Of a DNA stretch of 64,000 nucleotides, positions 54,745 to 63,421 are shown in pieces. The DNA lies in the NCBI RefSeq assembly GCF_000967495.1, contig NZ_JXXU01000001.1:124001-188000 (forward strand), read 5' to 3'. The stretch is from Vibrio neptunius. GTDB taxonomy: Bacteria; Pseudomonadota; Gammaproteobacteria; Enterobacterales; Vibrionaceae. Position 1 is the first letter of the stretch. Every line of letters starts with the position of its first letter. The notes under the pieces were generated by a model, which worked only from the letters and a program-made list of their open reading frames with translations, searched no databases and was not told the DNA's origin. The translations under genes were made by a program, and so were the position numbers.

Positions 54745-56229
54745 ATGAGAGCAAAAGTACTACTTATTGAAGACTCCACTTCTCTGGCAGTCCTTTACAA
54801 ACAGTACGTAAAAGATGAAGCGTTTGACCTGTTTCATGTTGAAACGGGTCGTGATGCTAAGGCATTCATAGAACGAAACGTACCCCAGCTTGTGATTTTG
54901 GACCTCAAGCTTCCGGACATGAATGGCGAAGATATCTTGGACTGGATTAACGAGCACCAAGTGCCGACCTCTGTCGTCGTTGCAACCGCACACGGCTCAG
55001 TAGATATCGCGGTAAGCTTGCTCCAGAAGGGAGCGAAAGACTTTCTCGAAAAGCCAATTCAGGCTGACCGCCTCAAAACGTCGATAAACCTTCATTTACA
55101 ACAAGCCAAACTCGAGCACCTAGTCGAAGATATCGAAGCGAAATTCGATAGAAATCGTTTCCATGGATTCATTGGTTCCTGCCTGCCCATGCAGGGCGTA
55201 TACAAAATCATCGACTCTGTTGCTCCAACATCAGCGAGCGTCTTTATCATAGGAGAAAGCGGTACCGGTAAAGAAGTGTGCGCGGAAGCGATCCACAAAG
55301 AAAGTAAACGAAACGATAAGCCTTTTATTGCCATCAATTGTGGTGCCATCCCTAAAGATCTGATGGAAAGCGAAATTTTTGGCCATGTCAAAGGGGCATT
55401 CACAGGTGCGACTACCGACAGAAAGGGAGCGGCATCGTTAGCGCATGGTGGAACACTTTTTCTTGATGAACTATGCGAGATGGAACTCGAAATGCAGAAA
55501 AAACTGCTGCGATTCTTGCAAACGGGTACTTTTACTCCGCTTGGTGGTTCAAAAGAAATGAAGGTCGACGTGCGTATCATTTGTGCGACCAACCGTGACC
55601 CATTGTTAGAAGTCGAAGAAGGACGATTCCGTGAAGACTTGTACTACCGTGTTCATGTTGTGCCGATTGAGATGCCACCATTAAGAGAGCGCGGAACTGA
55701 TGTCGCCACACTTGCAACACATTTCCTTAAGTTGTTCGCCAAAGAAGATGGTAAAAAGTTTAATGGTATCAACCGGGATGCTGAGTCTTTGCTTAAGCAC
55801 TATTCCTGGCCGGGTAATGTGAGGCAACTGCAGAATGTTATTCGTAACATAGTCGTTCTCAATGACGAAACAAAGCTCTCTGTAGCTCATCTACCTGAAC
55901 AGATATCCAAAAGTAATAAAACCACTAAGCCCAAAGTGCAAGCATCGATGAGCTACAAAGCCCCTGCGCCAACTGAACCTGTTACAGCGATAGACACGCC
56001 TATACCTGTTTCCAATGCACAGCCTGAAAATCTCGACACACAAAATACCGCGCCAATAACGATACGCCCGATGTGGCAGATTGAAAGAGAAACCATTCAG
56101 CAGGCAATTGATTTTTGCGATGGTAACGTCCTCAATGCCGCGGTGTTACTCGAGTTAAGTCCATCAACTGTATATCGTAAAAAGCAAGCATGGGAAGCAG
56201 AAGAAGATGAGCAGCAATACGCCGATTAA
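54745..56229 (+). CDS. sypG: SypG, sigma54-dependent response regulator
   Basis: 494-residue NtrC-class activator of syp transcription. The receiver domain has acceptor D53 (LVILDLKLPDMNG). The AAA+ domain shows GESGTGKE and the sigma54-contacting GAFTGA, and a C-terminal Fis-type helix-turn-helix (NVLNAAVLLELSPSTVYRKK) follows. It should bind the TTCTCA-N3-TGAGAA sites. The end overlaps sypH by 23 bp. All key residues are intact. Confidence 0.95.
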   Translation: MRAKVLLIEDSTSLAVLYKQYVKDEAFDLFHVETGRDAKAFIERNVPQLVILDLKLPDMNGEDILDWINEHQVPTSVVVATAHGSVDIAVSLLQKGAKDFLEKPIQADRLKTSINLHLQQAKLEHLVEDIEAKFDRNRFHGFIGSCLPMQGVYKIIDSVAPTSASVFIIGESGTGKEVCAEAIHKESKRNDKPFIAINCGAIPKDLMESEIFGHVKGAFTGATTDRKGAASLAHGGTLFLDELCEMELEMQKKLLRFLQTGTFTPLGGSKEMKVDVRIICATNRDPLLEVEEGRFREDLYYRVHVVPIEMPPLRERGTDVATLATHFLKLFAKEDGKKFNGINRDAESLLKHYSWPGNVRQLQNVIRNIVVLNDETKLSVAHLPEQISKSNKTTKPKVQASMSYKAPAPTEPVTAIDTPIPVSNAQPENLDTQNTAPITIRPMWQIERETIQQAIDFCDGNVLNAAVLLELSPSTVYRKKQAWEAEEDEQQYAD

Positions 56230-57268
56230 CGTATGGCTTGTCATTGATAGTCTAACGTTTGGAGGGATCGAAACCTATGTGCTTGAGCTTGCTAAGGGGC
56301 TCAAGCAACACGAAGTGAACGTCGAGGTACTCCTAGTAAAACGTTATCATCGGCACTCTGCCCTAGTCGAAAAGTTGGATAAAGTATCCATCCCTTACCG
56401 TTACTTATCTGACCTATCTTTTCTCCCTTTGCTCGCTCTTATCCAAAAAATCAGGCGATCGTCACCGACGCTTATTCATGCGCATGGGTATAAAGCAAGC
56501 TTACTGTCTAAATGTGCACGTGTTTTTACAGGCGTGAAACAAGTCACCACTTACCACGCAGGTGAAACACCAACAGGTAAAGTATGGTTCTATGATTTTG
56601 TCGACCGATACACCGCTTTTGTTTCTACACTATCGCTTGTCGTGAGTGAGAAAGTAAGTCACAAAATTCCCACAACTACCCTTAGGGTGAACAATTTCAT
56701 GGACGATTCAAAATCCAGTCTAAGCAACGGAGAACAAATCGCTTTTGTCGGTCGATTGAGTCATGAAAAAGGACCAGATAGGTTTCTTCAGTGTGCTAAA
56801 AGTCACCCAGATTTATCCTTTCATATCTACGGCTCTGGCCCTTTAGAATTAGAAATATCCCAATTAGCGCCACAAAATGTTCAACTGCACGGCCATCAAG
56901 ATGATATGGACGTCGTATGGGATCAAATACATGTGCTCATTATTTGTTCTCGATTTGAAGGCTTACCTATGGCAGCTCTTGAAGCAATGTCAAGAGGGTG
57001 TATTGTCATAGCGTTAGACGTTGGCGACCTACCAAAGCTTATTATCAACGGTAAAAATGGTTTTTTAGTCGAGACAACAGAGCAAATCACTCATGTACTA
57101 CACGATTTAGAGCTGCTAACCAACGAAGAAAAACTGAAAATTTCCGAACAAGCCATTTACACAGTTCGAAACCGATACTCCTCCTCTGCCATCATTCCTA
57201 AATTGCTAAAACTCTATAAGGAATCTGGTCGTCAATCTGCTTCTCATATTGAGAAAAATACCTTTTAA
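56207..57268 (+). CDS. sypH: SypH, glycosyltransferase family 4
   Basis: 353 residues, GT-B fold, probable family 4. Marks are the N-terminal DSLTFGGIETYVLELAKGL, IAFVGRLSHEKGPDRFL and the acidic E-x7-E motif in FEGLPMAALEAMS. It is the first glycosyltransferase of the syp locus and starts inside the end of sypG. A SypG enhancer site lies within its last codons. The sugar it transfers is unknown. Confidence 0.9.
   Translation: MSSNTPINVWLVIDSLTFGGIETYVLELAKGLKQHEVNVEVLLVKRYHRHSALVEKLDKVSIPYRYLSDLSFLPLLALIQKIRRSSPTLIHAHGYKASLLSKCARVFTGVKQVTTYHAGETPTGKVWFYDFVDRYTAFVSTLSLVVSEKVSHKIPTTTLRVNNFMDDSKSSLSNGEQIAFVGRLSHEKGPDRFLQCAKSHPDLSFHIYGSGPLELEISQLAPQNVQLHGHQDDMDVVWDQIHVLIICSRFEGLPMAALEAMSRGCIVIALDVGDLPKLIINGKNGFLVETTEQITHVLHDLELLTNEEKLKISEQAIYTVRNRYSSSAIIPKLLKLYKESGRQSASHIEKNTF
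57241..57255 (+). promoter_or_regulatory. SypG enhancer palindrome before sypI
   Basis: TTCTCATATTGAGAA, a perfect palindrome of the same form as those before sypA. It lies in the 3' end of the sypH coding sequence. Confidence 0.85.
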
Positions 57269-57323
57269 AAATAGTGCTCTTTATTTTTCTAGCTTATTCA
57301 TATAGTTAGATTACCTTAGAACT

Positions 57324-57339
57324 TGGCATCTCAATTGCG
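57324..57339 (+). promoter_or_regulatory. Sigma54 promoter of sypI
   Basis: TGGCATCTCAATTGCG has -24 GG and -12 GC exactly 10 bases apart. It lies 68 bp after the enhancer and 34 bp before the sypI ATG. Confidence 0.85.
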
Positions 57340-57373
57340 TTGTCCCTTAATAAAATGGCATAGGGGAATAGCA

Positions 57374-58576
57374 ATGAAGAAAAAAATACTGTTTGTTCAC
57401 TACGGTAATGACTGGATTCGTGGCAGTGAACAATGCCTCATTGACCTTATGGAACAATGTTCCAACCAAGGGTTCGCGGTACACCTTTGGACCAATAATT
57501 CTTCATTACACCGTTACGCTTTACGCAATAGTATCGCCTCCCAAGCCGACACATTCCCTATTCTACTCGGGTGGCTGGCCCCCAGATTCGACTTTCTTGG
57601 ATGGGGCTACTTAGTTCGAAAAGCCTGCAAAATCCTTACAAAAGAACGTATCGACATCGTTCATGTCAATAGCGGAGCTCCTTGTCAATGGATGGTCCTA
57701 GCGGCTCGAATCAAACAAGTACCTATGGTGACCCAGCTCCACAGCCCCTACCCGGCTAGAGATCGAATGACATTAGGGTTGCACTTATCGCCACACATCA
57801 TCTCCGTGAGTGAGTATGTCGCCAGTCAACTCAAATCAGAAGGGTACCCAAGTGCACATTTGTCAGTGATTCACAATGGACTGCACGTTGACAAGCTTGG
57901 CCAACAACCGATGATTGAAACAAAAAAAGCTCTGGGGATCAATGACAATGATTTCTTGTACGCGACCGTTGGTTCCCTCATTCATCGTAAAGGCATCGAC
58001 CGGATTCTTGTCGCGTTGAGACACCTGAACTTCGAATATCCTAACACCCATCTTGTAGTGATTGGAGACGGCCCACTAAGAAACGAACTTGAGAAGCACG
58101 CCAAACATTTATACCTAGAAAACAGAGTGCATTTTGTCGGTGAGCAACGCAATGTTGTGGGTTGGTTGAAAGGTTGTGATGCCTTCGTCAGTGGAGCGAG
58201 AAGTGAAGCTTTTGGACTTGTTATTGCCGAAGCAGCTATTGCTCAAATTCCCGTTGTCGCACCTTTTGAAGGTGGTATCCCAGAGTTTGTTCAACACGGC
58301 AAGACAGGAATTCTCTACCCAAACAGCGGAGTGGGTCCATTGAGTAAGGCCATGCGAGTATTAGTGGACAACCCTGACTTTGGACAACAGCTCGCCAGTC
58401 ATGCCAGTCAACACATTGCAACCAAATTTAATGTTTCGCTTTCAAGCCGTCGCATCATCGGTGTTTACAAGAAAATTATGCTATCCCACCAACCCTCATT
58501 CTCTTTCTGGCGCACATTTATCCCACTAAAAACCTATTTGGCGAAGCGCATAGCGATGGGAGGTCAGCATGGCTAA
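57374..58576 (+). CDS. sypI: SypI, glycosyltransferase family 4
   Basis: 400 residues, family-4 GT-B glycosyltransferase. GNDWIRGSEQCLIDLMEQ at the N-terminus, ATVGSLIHRKGIDRIL and the EAFGLVIAEAAI catalytic region are visible. The ATG at 57374 has GGGGA upstream; an upstream TTG frame at 57323 lies over the promoter and is rejected. It begins a second syp transcript. It overlaps sypJ by 8 bp. Confidence 0.9.
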   Translation: MKKKILFVHYGNDWIRGSEQCLIDLMEQCSNQGFAVHLWTNNSSLHRYALRNSIASQADTFPILLGWLAPRFDFLGWGYLVRKACKILTKERIDIVHVNSGAPCQWMVLAARIKQVPMVTQLHSPYPARDRMTLGLHLSPHIISVSEYVASQLKSEGYPSAHLSVIHNGLHVDKLGQQPMIETKKALGINDNDFLYATVGSLIHRKGIDRILVALRHLNFEYPNTHLVVIGDGPLRNELEKHAKHLYLENRVHFVGEQRNVVGWLKGCDAFVSGARSEAFGLVIAEAAIAQIPVVAPFEGGIPEFVQHGKTGILYPNSGVGPLSKAMRVLVDNPDFGQQLASHASQHIATKFNVSLSSRRIIGVYKKIMLSHQPSFSFWRTFIPLKTYLAKRIAMGGQHG

Positions 58577-59765
58577 TTCAAACGTGACTAAAACACTTGT
58601 CTTCGACCCAATAACATTCAAGGGCGGTTCAAAAATTGCCACTGTAGAGGCGTTAAGTTTGTGCAGAGCAGATATCAACCAATTCGTTATCGTCACAGCA
58701 GATGTCGATTACTGGAATAGCACGAAACTTGTAGCATCGCACTCAGTTGATATCGTTGCATTACCGCTGATTAAACCTTTGGCTAAGCAGCATTATGGGC
58801 TCTTATATTGGCTAAACCAGTGTTATATTGCCCTTTGCCTTCTCTTTATCTTAGTCAAGTATAAGGGCATTGAAAGAGCCATCGGTGCATCTGGGCCTGG
58901 TATGGACATGGCACTTTACATTGTAAAGTGGTTAAAAAACATTGAAATAGTTCAATTTATCCATGGCCACATTGGCAATTCAAGATCTATTGGCTATTGC
59001 TTAACCGTAGCTGACAACGTGTTTTACTTGCCGTCCTGCAGACCGAGTATTTCTTCAGCGCTGAGCACTTACTTGGAAAGTAAAACGTCCATAAAAGACT
59101 CTGGCTCTGTTGTCAACATGTACCTGATGTCCCCCAAATACCATACCTTCGTTAATGGTTTACCCGTAGACAGATGGCCAACACGCTGCCAAATAGATTT
59201 TCCCGTCTGCTTTTGGGCAGCATCTTTGCTCAAATGGAAAGGACTGGATTTGTTTGTTGGGGCACTTAAACACGCTGCAACCATAAAGCCAATCGCATCT
59301 AACATCTGCTACATCAGACCCGTTGATACTGCGATTCCGACAAGTACCGCTCCGGTTGTGCTCAAACACACCAACTGGTACCAAGATCCTCAAGAGCTCG
59401 ATACGATTCGAAGCCAATCCAATATCTTTGTTTCCACCAGCCATCAAGAGCCGTTTGGTTTGTCCATTCTAGAAGCGTTGGCAGCAGGAATGTGCGTGGT
59501 AATTCCTCAAGATGGTTCGTACTGGGACGAACAGTTGACACACAATCTCAACTGTATCAAGTATGTAGCTGGTGACGCTGCTTCGTTATCTGACGCCCTG
59601 ATATATGTCGTGAAAAATCGCGACATTTTCAAACGCTGTATAGATAACGGATTAAAGATAGCCCAAGAGTACAGAGCCGAACAACACTACTTCGACTTCG
59701 TCAAGATCATCGATCCTAATCCCTACATCAAACTATCTCGTGAACCTAACCCTCAGAGCCACTAA
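58569..59765 (+). CDS. sypJ: SypJ, glycosyltransferase
   Basis: 398 residues of the GT-B type. The N-terminal FDPITFKGGSKIATVEAL and the C-terminal SHQEPFGLSILEALAAGMC, with its E-x7-E, mark a retaining glycosyltransferase of family 4. It is one of the syp transferases that assemble the repeat unit. Ribosome site GGGAGG lies 5 bp before the ATG. Confidence 0.88.
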   Translation: MANSNVTKTLVFDPITFKGGSKIATVEALSLCRADINQFVIVTADVDYWNSTKLVASHSVDIVALPLIKPLAKQHYGLLYWLNQCYIALCLLFILVKYKGIERAIGASGPGMDMALYIVKWLKNIEIVQFIHGHIGNSRSIGYCLTVADNVFYLPSCRPSISSALSTYLESKTSIKDSGSVVNMYLMSPKYHTFVNGLPVDRWPTRCQIDFPVCFWAASLLKWKGLDLFVGALKHAATIKPIASNICYIRPVDTAIPTSTAPVVLKHTNWYQDPQELDTIRSQSNIFVSTSHQEPFGLSILEALAAGMCVVIPQDGSYWDEQLTHNLNCIKYVAGDAASLSDALIYVVKNRDIFKRCIDNGLKIAQEYRAEQHYFDFVKIIDPNPYIKLSREPNPQSH

Positions 59766-59775
59766 GGAAGTTGTT

Positions 59776-61227
59776 ATGCGACATAAAATTTTGCAGTGGT
59801 TGAAACAAGACAATGTCACCAGCATCATGCTTTATGCTGTAAGCCTACTTATGATGAAGGGCGCATCACTCTTCATGCTGCCCCTGATGACCAGTTACTT
59901 AACACCATCGCAATTTGGCCACCTTGAACTACTGTCTATTACTACGGTTTTTTTTAGTCTGTTGGTTGGTTTAGCAATGCACGAAAACCTGTATCGATTC
60001 ATCGGTACCGAAAAGAATGAAGCGCTTCGTTTCTCTAGAGCGCGCGAATTGTACTCCAGCTCTCTGTTCACATCCTTTGTAATAGTCGGGTTATTGGCAG
60101 CTGGTTATTTGGCAATATCCCCAACGGCTTGGACCATCAATACTGAACAAATGGTGCTGCTTGCGGTAGTGATAACCGTCGAGGCGCCCCTTGCAATCTG
60201 CTTAGCGTGGTTAAGACTAAACAACAAAGCCGTCACCTTTTTTAAGATAAGCTGTGTCACTTTGTTGATCCAAGTCTCACTGGTGATTTTGATACTCACC
60301 AGCAAACCAGACGTCACCTTACTCTTTAGTGTTGGCGTTCTATGTGCCCTAATTCAGATAACGTACCTCCATTGTCACAACAAGTTTTCTTTTAAGCTGC
60401 CAACTCTTATCCAGTACAAAGGCTACATCCAATACTCGTTGCCATTGATGCTATCAGCAGCGGTCGCATTTGGGCTTTCTGGTGCTGAACGATGGATCAT
60501 CGCTGAAGCACACTCGTTGGAGAGCTTAGGTATCTATGCGGTTGCTGCTAAGTTTTCTCTCGCTTTAGGGATACTGATCCAGCCATTCCACATGTGGTGG
60601 ATGCCAAAGCGCTTTGAAGTCCTAGAGACTCATGGTAAAGAAACCGCCGCCAAAAACACCCAACTTGGTATTATCGGTTTGTGCATGTTGAGTGTCATTG
60701 TTATGTGGGTCAGCCAATGTTTTATCGTTCTCACTCTGCCGACGGGTTATCAATCAGCGGGTCAACTTGTTGTCCTGTGTATTGTGATTATGTTGCTCAA
60801 GGAAATGGTAGAAATGCTCAATATCGGTGTCTTGTATGCTAAGCAGACAAGTAAACTTTTTGCCATCAACGCAGCTGCGACAACAGTAGCACTGATCATC
60901 GCTTGGCTGAATAGAGAGGCTGGTGTTGCCGCTATCTTGCTCAGTTTGTGTATGGGCCAGCTTATTCGTCTTGTTCTCATCTACCGCCTAAGCCAGTCAC
61001 TGTGCCATGTTCCCTATCGACATGGTGCATTGTTAAGTTTTGTTCTAATTAGTGCTGTATTCACGATCAGTGGGTGGTTCAATCATTCTTTGGAAACAGC
61101 AGGACTCATGCTTGTGCTTCAACCTTTAGCGCTTATCGCACTACTCCACAAGCTAAAATTCATTGCTCTGACTGCAAACGTTGCACAAAAGGTTCGTCGC
61201 CACAATCAATTGGAGCGACCGTTATGA
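59776..61227 (+). CDS. sypK: SypK, Wzx-like polysaccharide flippase
   Basis: 483 residues with about twelve to fourteen membrane helices, resembling the polysaccharide biosynthesis (MVF/MOP) flippases. LMMKGASLFMLPLMTSYLTP is a typical first segment. It would flip the lipid-linked repeat unit across the inner membrane. The ATG at 59776 with AAGGAAG upstream is chosen over the frame start at 59740 that lies in sypJ. Its stop overlaps sypL (ATGA). Confidence 0.9.
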   Translation: MRHKILQWLKQDNVTSIMLYAVSLLMMKGASLFMLPLMTSYLTPSQFGHLELLSITTVFFSLLVGLAMHENLYRFIGTEKNEALRFSRARELYSSSLFTSFVIVGLLAAGYLAISPTAWTINTEQMVLLAVVITVEAPLAICLAWLRLNNKAVTFFKISCVTLLIQVSLVILILTSKPDVTLLFSVGVLCALIQITYLHCHNKFSFKLPTLIQYKGYIQYSLPLMLSAAVAFGLSGAERWIIAEAHSLESLGIYAVAAKFSLALGILIQPFHMWWMPKRFEVLETHGKETAAKNTQLGIIGLCMLSVIVMWVSQCFIVLTLPTGYQSAGQLVVLCIVIMLLKEMVEMLNIGVLYAKQTSKLFAINAAATTVALIIAWLNREAGVAAILLSLCMGQLIRLVLIYRLSQSLCHVPYRHGALLSFVLISAVFTISGWFNHSLETAGLMLVLQPLALIALLHKLKFIALTANVAQKVRRHNQLERPL

Positions 61228-62603
61228 TACAAGCAGATAAGCTTTTTCCAGCCGTTATCACCTCAGGGGTGTGTCTATTTGTCGCGCTTATCTGGAAGCT
61301 CATCCCTCACCCTGCCCTAGCCATTGTGCTCTGCATGATGCCTCTTGGAATACTCTTCGTTCTCAACCAGACTTTTTGGTTGGTCAGCTTGTTCGTCCTA
61401 TTTTCATTTTTCAGAATTCACGAAGCCATCCCAGCCCTCTACTCGCTCAAGATCCCTTTGCTACTTTCAGTTGGCGCATTGAGTGCTCTTTTGTGGCACA
61501 GCTTAATCAGCAAAAGTCTTCAGATGTTCTGGCATCAGAGCTTAACTTGGTTTGCAGTGTTTTGGCTATTGGTCCTCGTCGGTGCAATCTTGTCCTCCAA
61601 CCCAGGTTTGGCCATTACCTACTTCAAATCAATCTATTGGAAAATTATCGTCATGACTCTGGCCATCGCATGGCTCGTGAATAGCGTTCTAAATGTCAAA
61701 CGCATCAGTATCCTCATTGTGTTAGCAGGAAGCCTAATCGCACTTGTTGCGCTATCGAATTCGATCAACGGTATAGGCCTAGTCGAAGGAACACGTGTCA
61801 CCATCGGTCGCCAGCTTGGCTCAGTTTTGGGTGACCCAAATGACTTGTCACTAGTACTTATGTTTCCCCTCGCCTTTGCCATCAGTTTAATGACAACAAA
61901 ACATCTTGGCAGCGTTCGAATTCTCGGTTTAGTCGCGACGATATTGGCATTGAGTGCTGTTATCGCCACCCAAAGCCGAGGTGGATTGCTCGGTTCAATC
62001 GCGGTATTTGGAATATTCGGCTTACGTATTATACGTTCCAAGTTTCTGCTCGCTTTGATTGGAACCGTCGGCTTACTTATTCTGTTTGCAGCTGCGGGGA
62101 TTTCGGACAGACAATCAGGCGGTGCTGCTGAAGAAGGCATTGATGCTTCCGCCATGGGCAGACTCTATGCTTGGGAAGCCGCTTTCGGTATGGCTGTCGC
62201 CAACCCGTTAACAGGCGTTGGATTGAACAACTTTTACGCCAATTACTTTTTCTATAGCCCTCATTGGGACGGACTAAATCATGCCGTGCATTCTACCTGG
62301 TTTGGTGTACTCGCAGAAACGGGCTTCCTTGGCCTTATTGTATTTATTGGGTGTATCTATTCACTGGTAAAGACAAGCAAACAAACGCTATCACTTTTAG
62401 ATGCTGTGCCAGATAAATACTCCCCTTACCTTCATGCGACTGCAGCAGCCGTATATGCTGGCATCATGGGAACCATAGTATCAGGCACATTCCTCACTCA
62501 AGGCTTTACTTGGCCAATTTACATTCTTGCCGCTCTATGTATCGCCCTGAATCGTATTGTTCAAAACCATTCTCAAAATGAGAATACGCCAAAAACTGAA
62601 TAA
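61224..62603 (+). CDS. sypL: SypL, O-antigen-ligase/polymerase-like membrane protein
   Basis: 459 residues with many membrane helices and a large periplasmic loop containing GRLYAWEAAFGMAVANPLTG and HSTWFGVLAETG, as in Wzy/WaaL proteins. It is likely the polymerase or ligase for the syp polysaccharide. The ATG at 61224 overlaps the sypK stop (ATGA); longer starts upstream lie in sypK and are rejected. A SypG site is embedded in its final codons. Confidence 0.9.
   Translation: MIQADKLFPAVITSGVCLFVALIWKLIPHPALAIVLCMMPLGILFVLNQTFWLVSLFVLFSFFRIHEAIPALYSLKIPLLLSVGALSALLWHSLISKSLQMFWHQSLTWFAVFWLLVLVGAILSSNPGLAITYFKSIYWKIIVMTLAIAWLVNSVLNVKRISILIVLAGSLIALVALSNSINGIGLVEGTRVTIGRQLGSVLGDPNDLSLVLMFPLAFAISLMTTKHLGSVRILGLVATILALSAVIATQSRGGLLGSIAVFGIFGLRIIRSKFLLALIGTVGLLILFAAAGISDRQSGGAAEEGIDASAMGRLYAWEAAFGMAVANPLTGVGLNNFYANYFFYSPHWDGLNHAVHSTWFGVLAETGFLGLIVFIGCIYSLVKTSKQTLSLLDAVPDKYSPYLHATAAAVYAGIMGTIVSGTFLTQGFTWPIYILAALCIALNRIVQNHSQNENTPKTE
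62570..62584 (+). promoter_or_regulatory. SypG enhancer palindrome before sypM
   Basis: TTCTCAAAATGAGAA lies inside the end of sypL; it fits the enhancer form, with one central mismatch to perfect symmetry at most. Confidence 0.82.
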
Positions 62604-62642
62604 ATTAATATCTAAACCTCTGTTTTATAATCAGTTAATTTT

Positions 62643-62658
62643 TGGCACGTTCCGTGTA
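62643..62658 (+). promoter_or_regulatory. Sigma54-like promoter of sypM
   Basis: TGGCACGTTCCGTGTA: -24 GG is intact, but at the -12 position GT replaces GC with the correct 10-base spacing. It lies 37 bp before the sypM ATG. It may be weaker than the sypA and sypI promoters. Confidence 0.72.
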
Positions 62659-62695
62659 ACACCTCCAAGGTAAACATTCAAAGTTGGAGGCCGTT

Positions 62696-63421
62696 ATGCT
62701 GGCGACACACATTAACGAAGTCAAAATTTGGCTCAAAGAGAATCCAAACCCCATTTATCGCAAATTGTTTGTCATTTTGAAAAACATTCGCGCCTGCGAT
62801 CTCCCAACCCCAACTATCTTCAACAAGACTATCTGTTTTATATACACAGGCGTTCAATCCCTTTTCGCCAATATGATGCGAGTATTAATTCATACTCCTG
62901 CCTTTAAAGGGCGTCTGACTCAATTTGGCAAGCGACTTTATCTGTTTGGTGGTGTACCACTCGTCACTGGCCCCCTGAAGATTTATTTAGGTAACGATTG
63001 TAGGATTTCAGGCCACAGTACCTTTAGCGGCCGCACTCAATCATTAGAGACAGAACTTATCATCGGCAGTAACGTCGATATCGGTTGGCAAACCACCATT
63101 GCGGTTGGTCGGCGCATCGTCATCGGCGATAATGTGAGAATGGCCGGAAGAGCGTTTCTTTTTGGGTATTCAGGCCATTCGCTACACGCCGAAAAAAGGG
63201 CATTGGGTGCAGGTGACAGCGAAAAGGACGTGGGCAACATCACTTTACATAAAGATGTTTGGCTAGGTACAAATGTCACTGTTTGCCCAAACGTTACAAT
63301 CGGCCAAGGTACCATTGTGGCGGCTGGTAGTGTCGTAACGAAAAGCCTTCCTCCATTCGTTGTTGCTGCTGGCAACCCCGCCAAAGTGGTACGTAAACTC
63401 TCGCGTAAGGAGATGGCATAA
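62696..63421 (+). CDS. sypM: SypM, hexapeptide-repeat acetyltransferase
   Basis: 241 residues with the left-handed beta-helix repeats of the LbH family: LIIGSNVDIGWQTTIAVGRR, IVIGDNVRMAGRAF and a C-terminal VWLGTNVTVCPNVTIGQGT. It should acetylate the sugar. The ATG at 62696 with GGAGG upstream is chosen over TTG 62684. It overlaps sypN by one base (TAATG). Confidence 0.9.
   Translation: MLATHINEVKIWLKENPNPIYRKLFVILKNIRACDLPTPTIFNKTICFIYTGVQSLFANMMRVLIHTPAFKGRLTQFGKRLYLFGGVPLVTGPLKIYLGNDCRISGHSTFSGRTQSLETELIIGSNVDIGWQTTIAVGRRIVIGDNVRMAGRAFLFGYSGHSLHAEKRALGAGDSEKDVGNITLHKDVWLGTNVTVCPNVTIGQGTIVAAGSVVTKSLPPFVVAAGNPAKVVRKLSRKEMA

Noticed and set aside
55092..55592. 166-codon minus-strand frame
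   Set aside because: It is antisense to the AAA+ domain of sypG, whose motifs are intact.
61271..62155. 137- and 173-codon frames over sypL
   Set aside because: They overlap the clearly real membrane protein gene and show no coding features.
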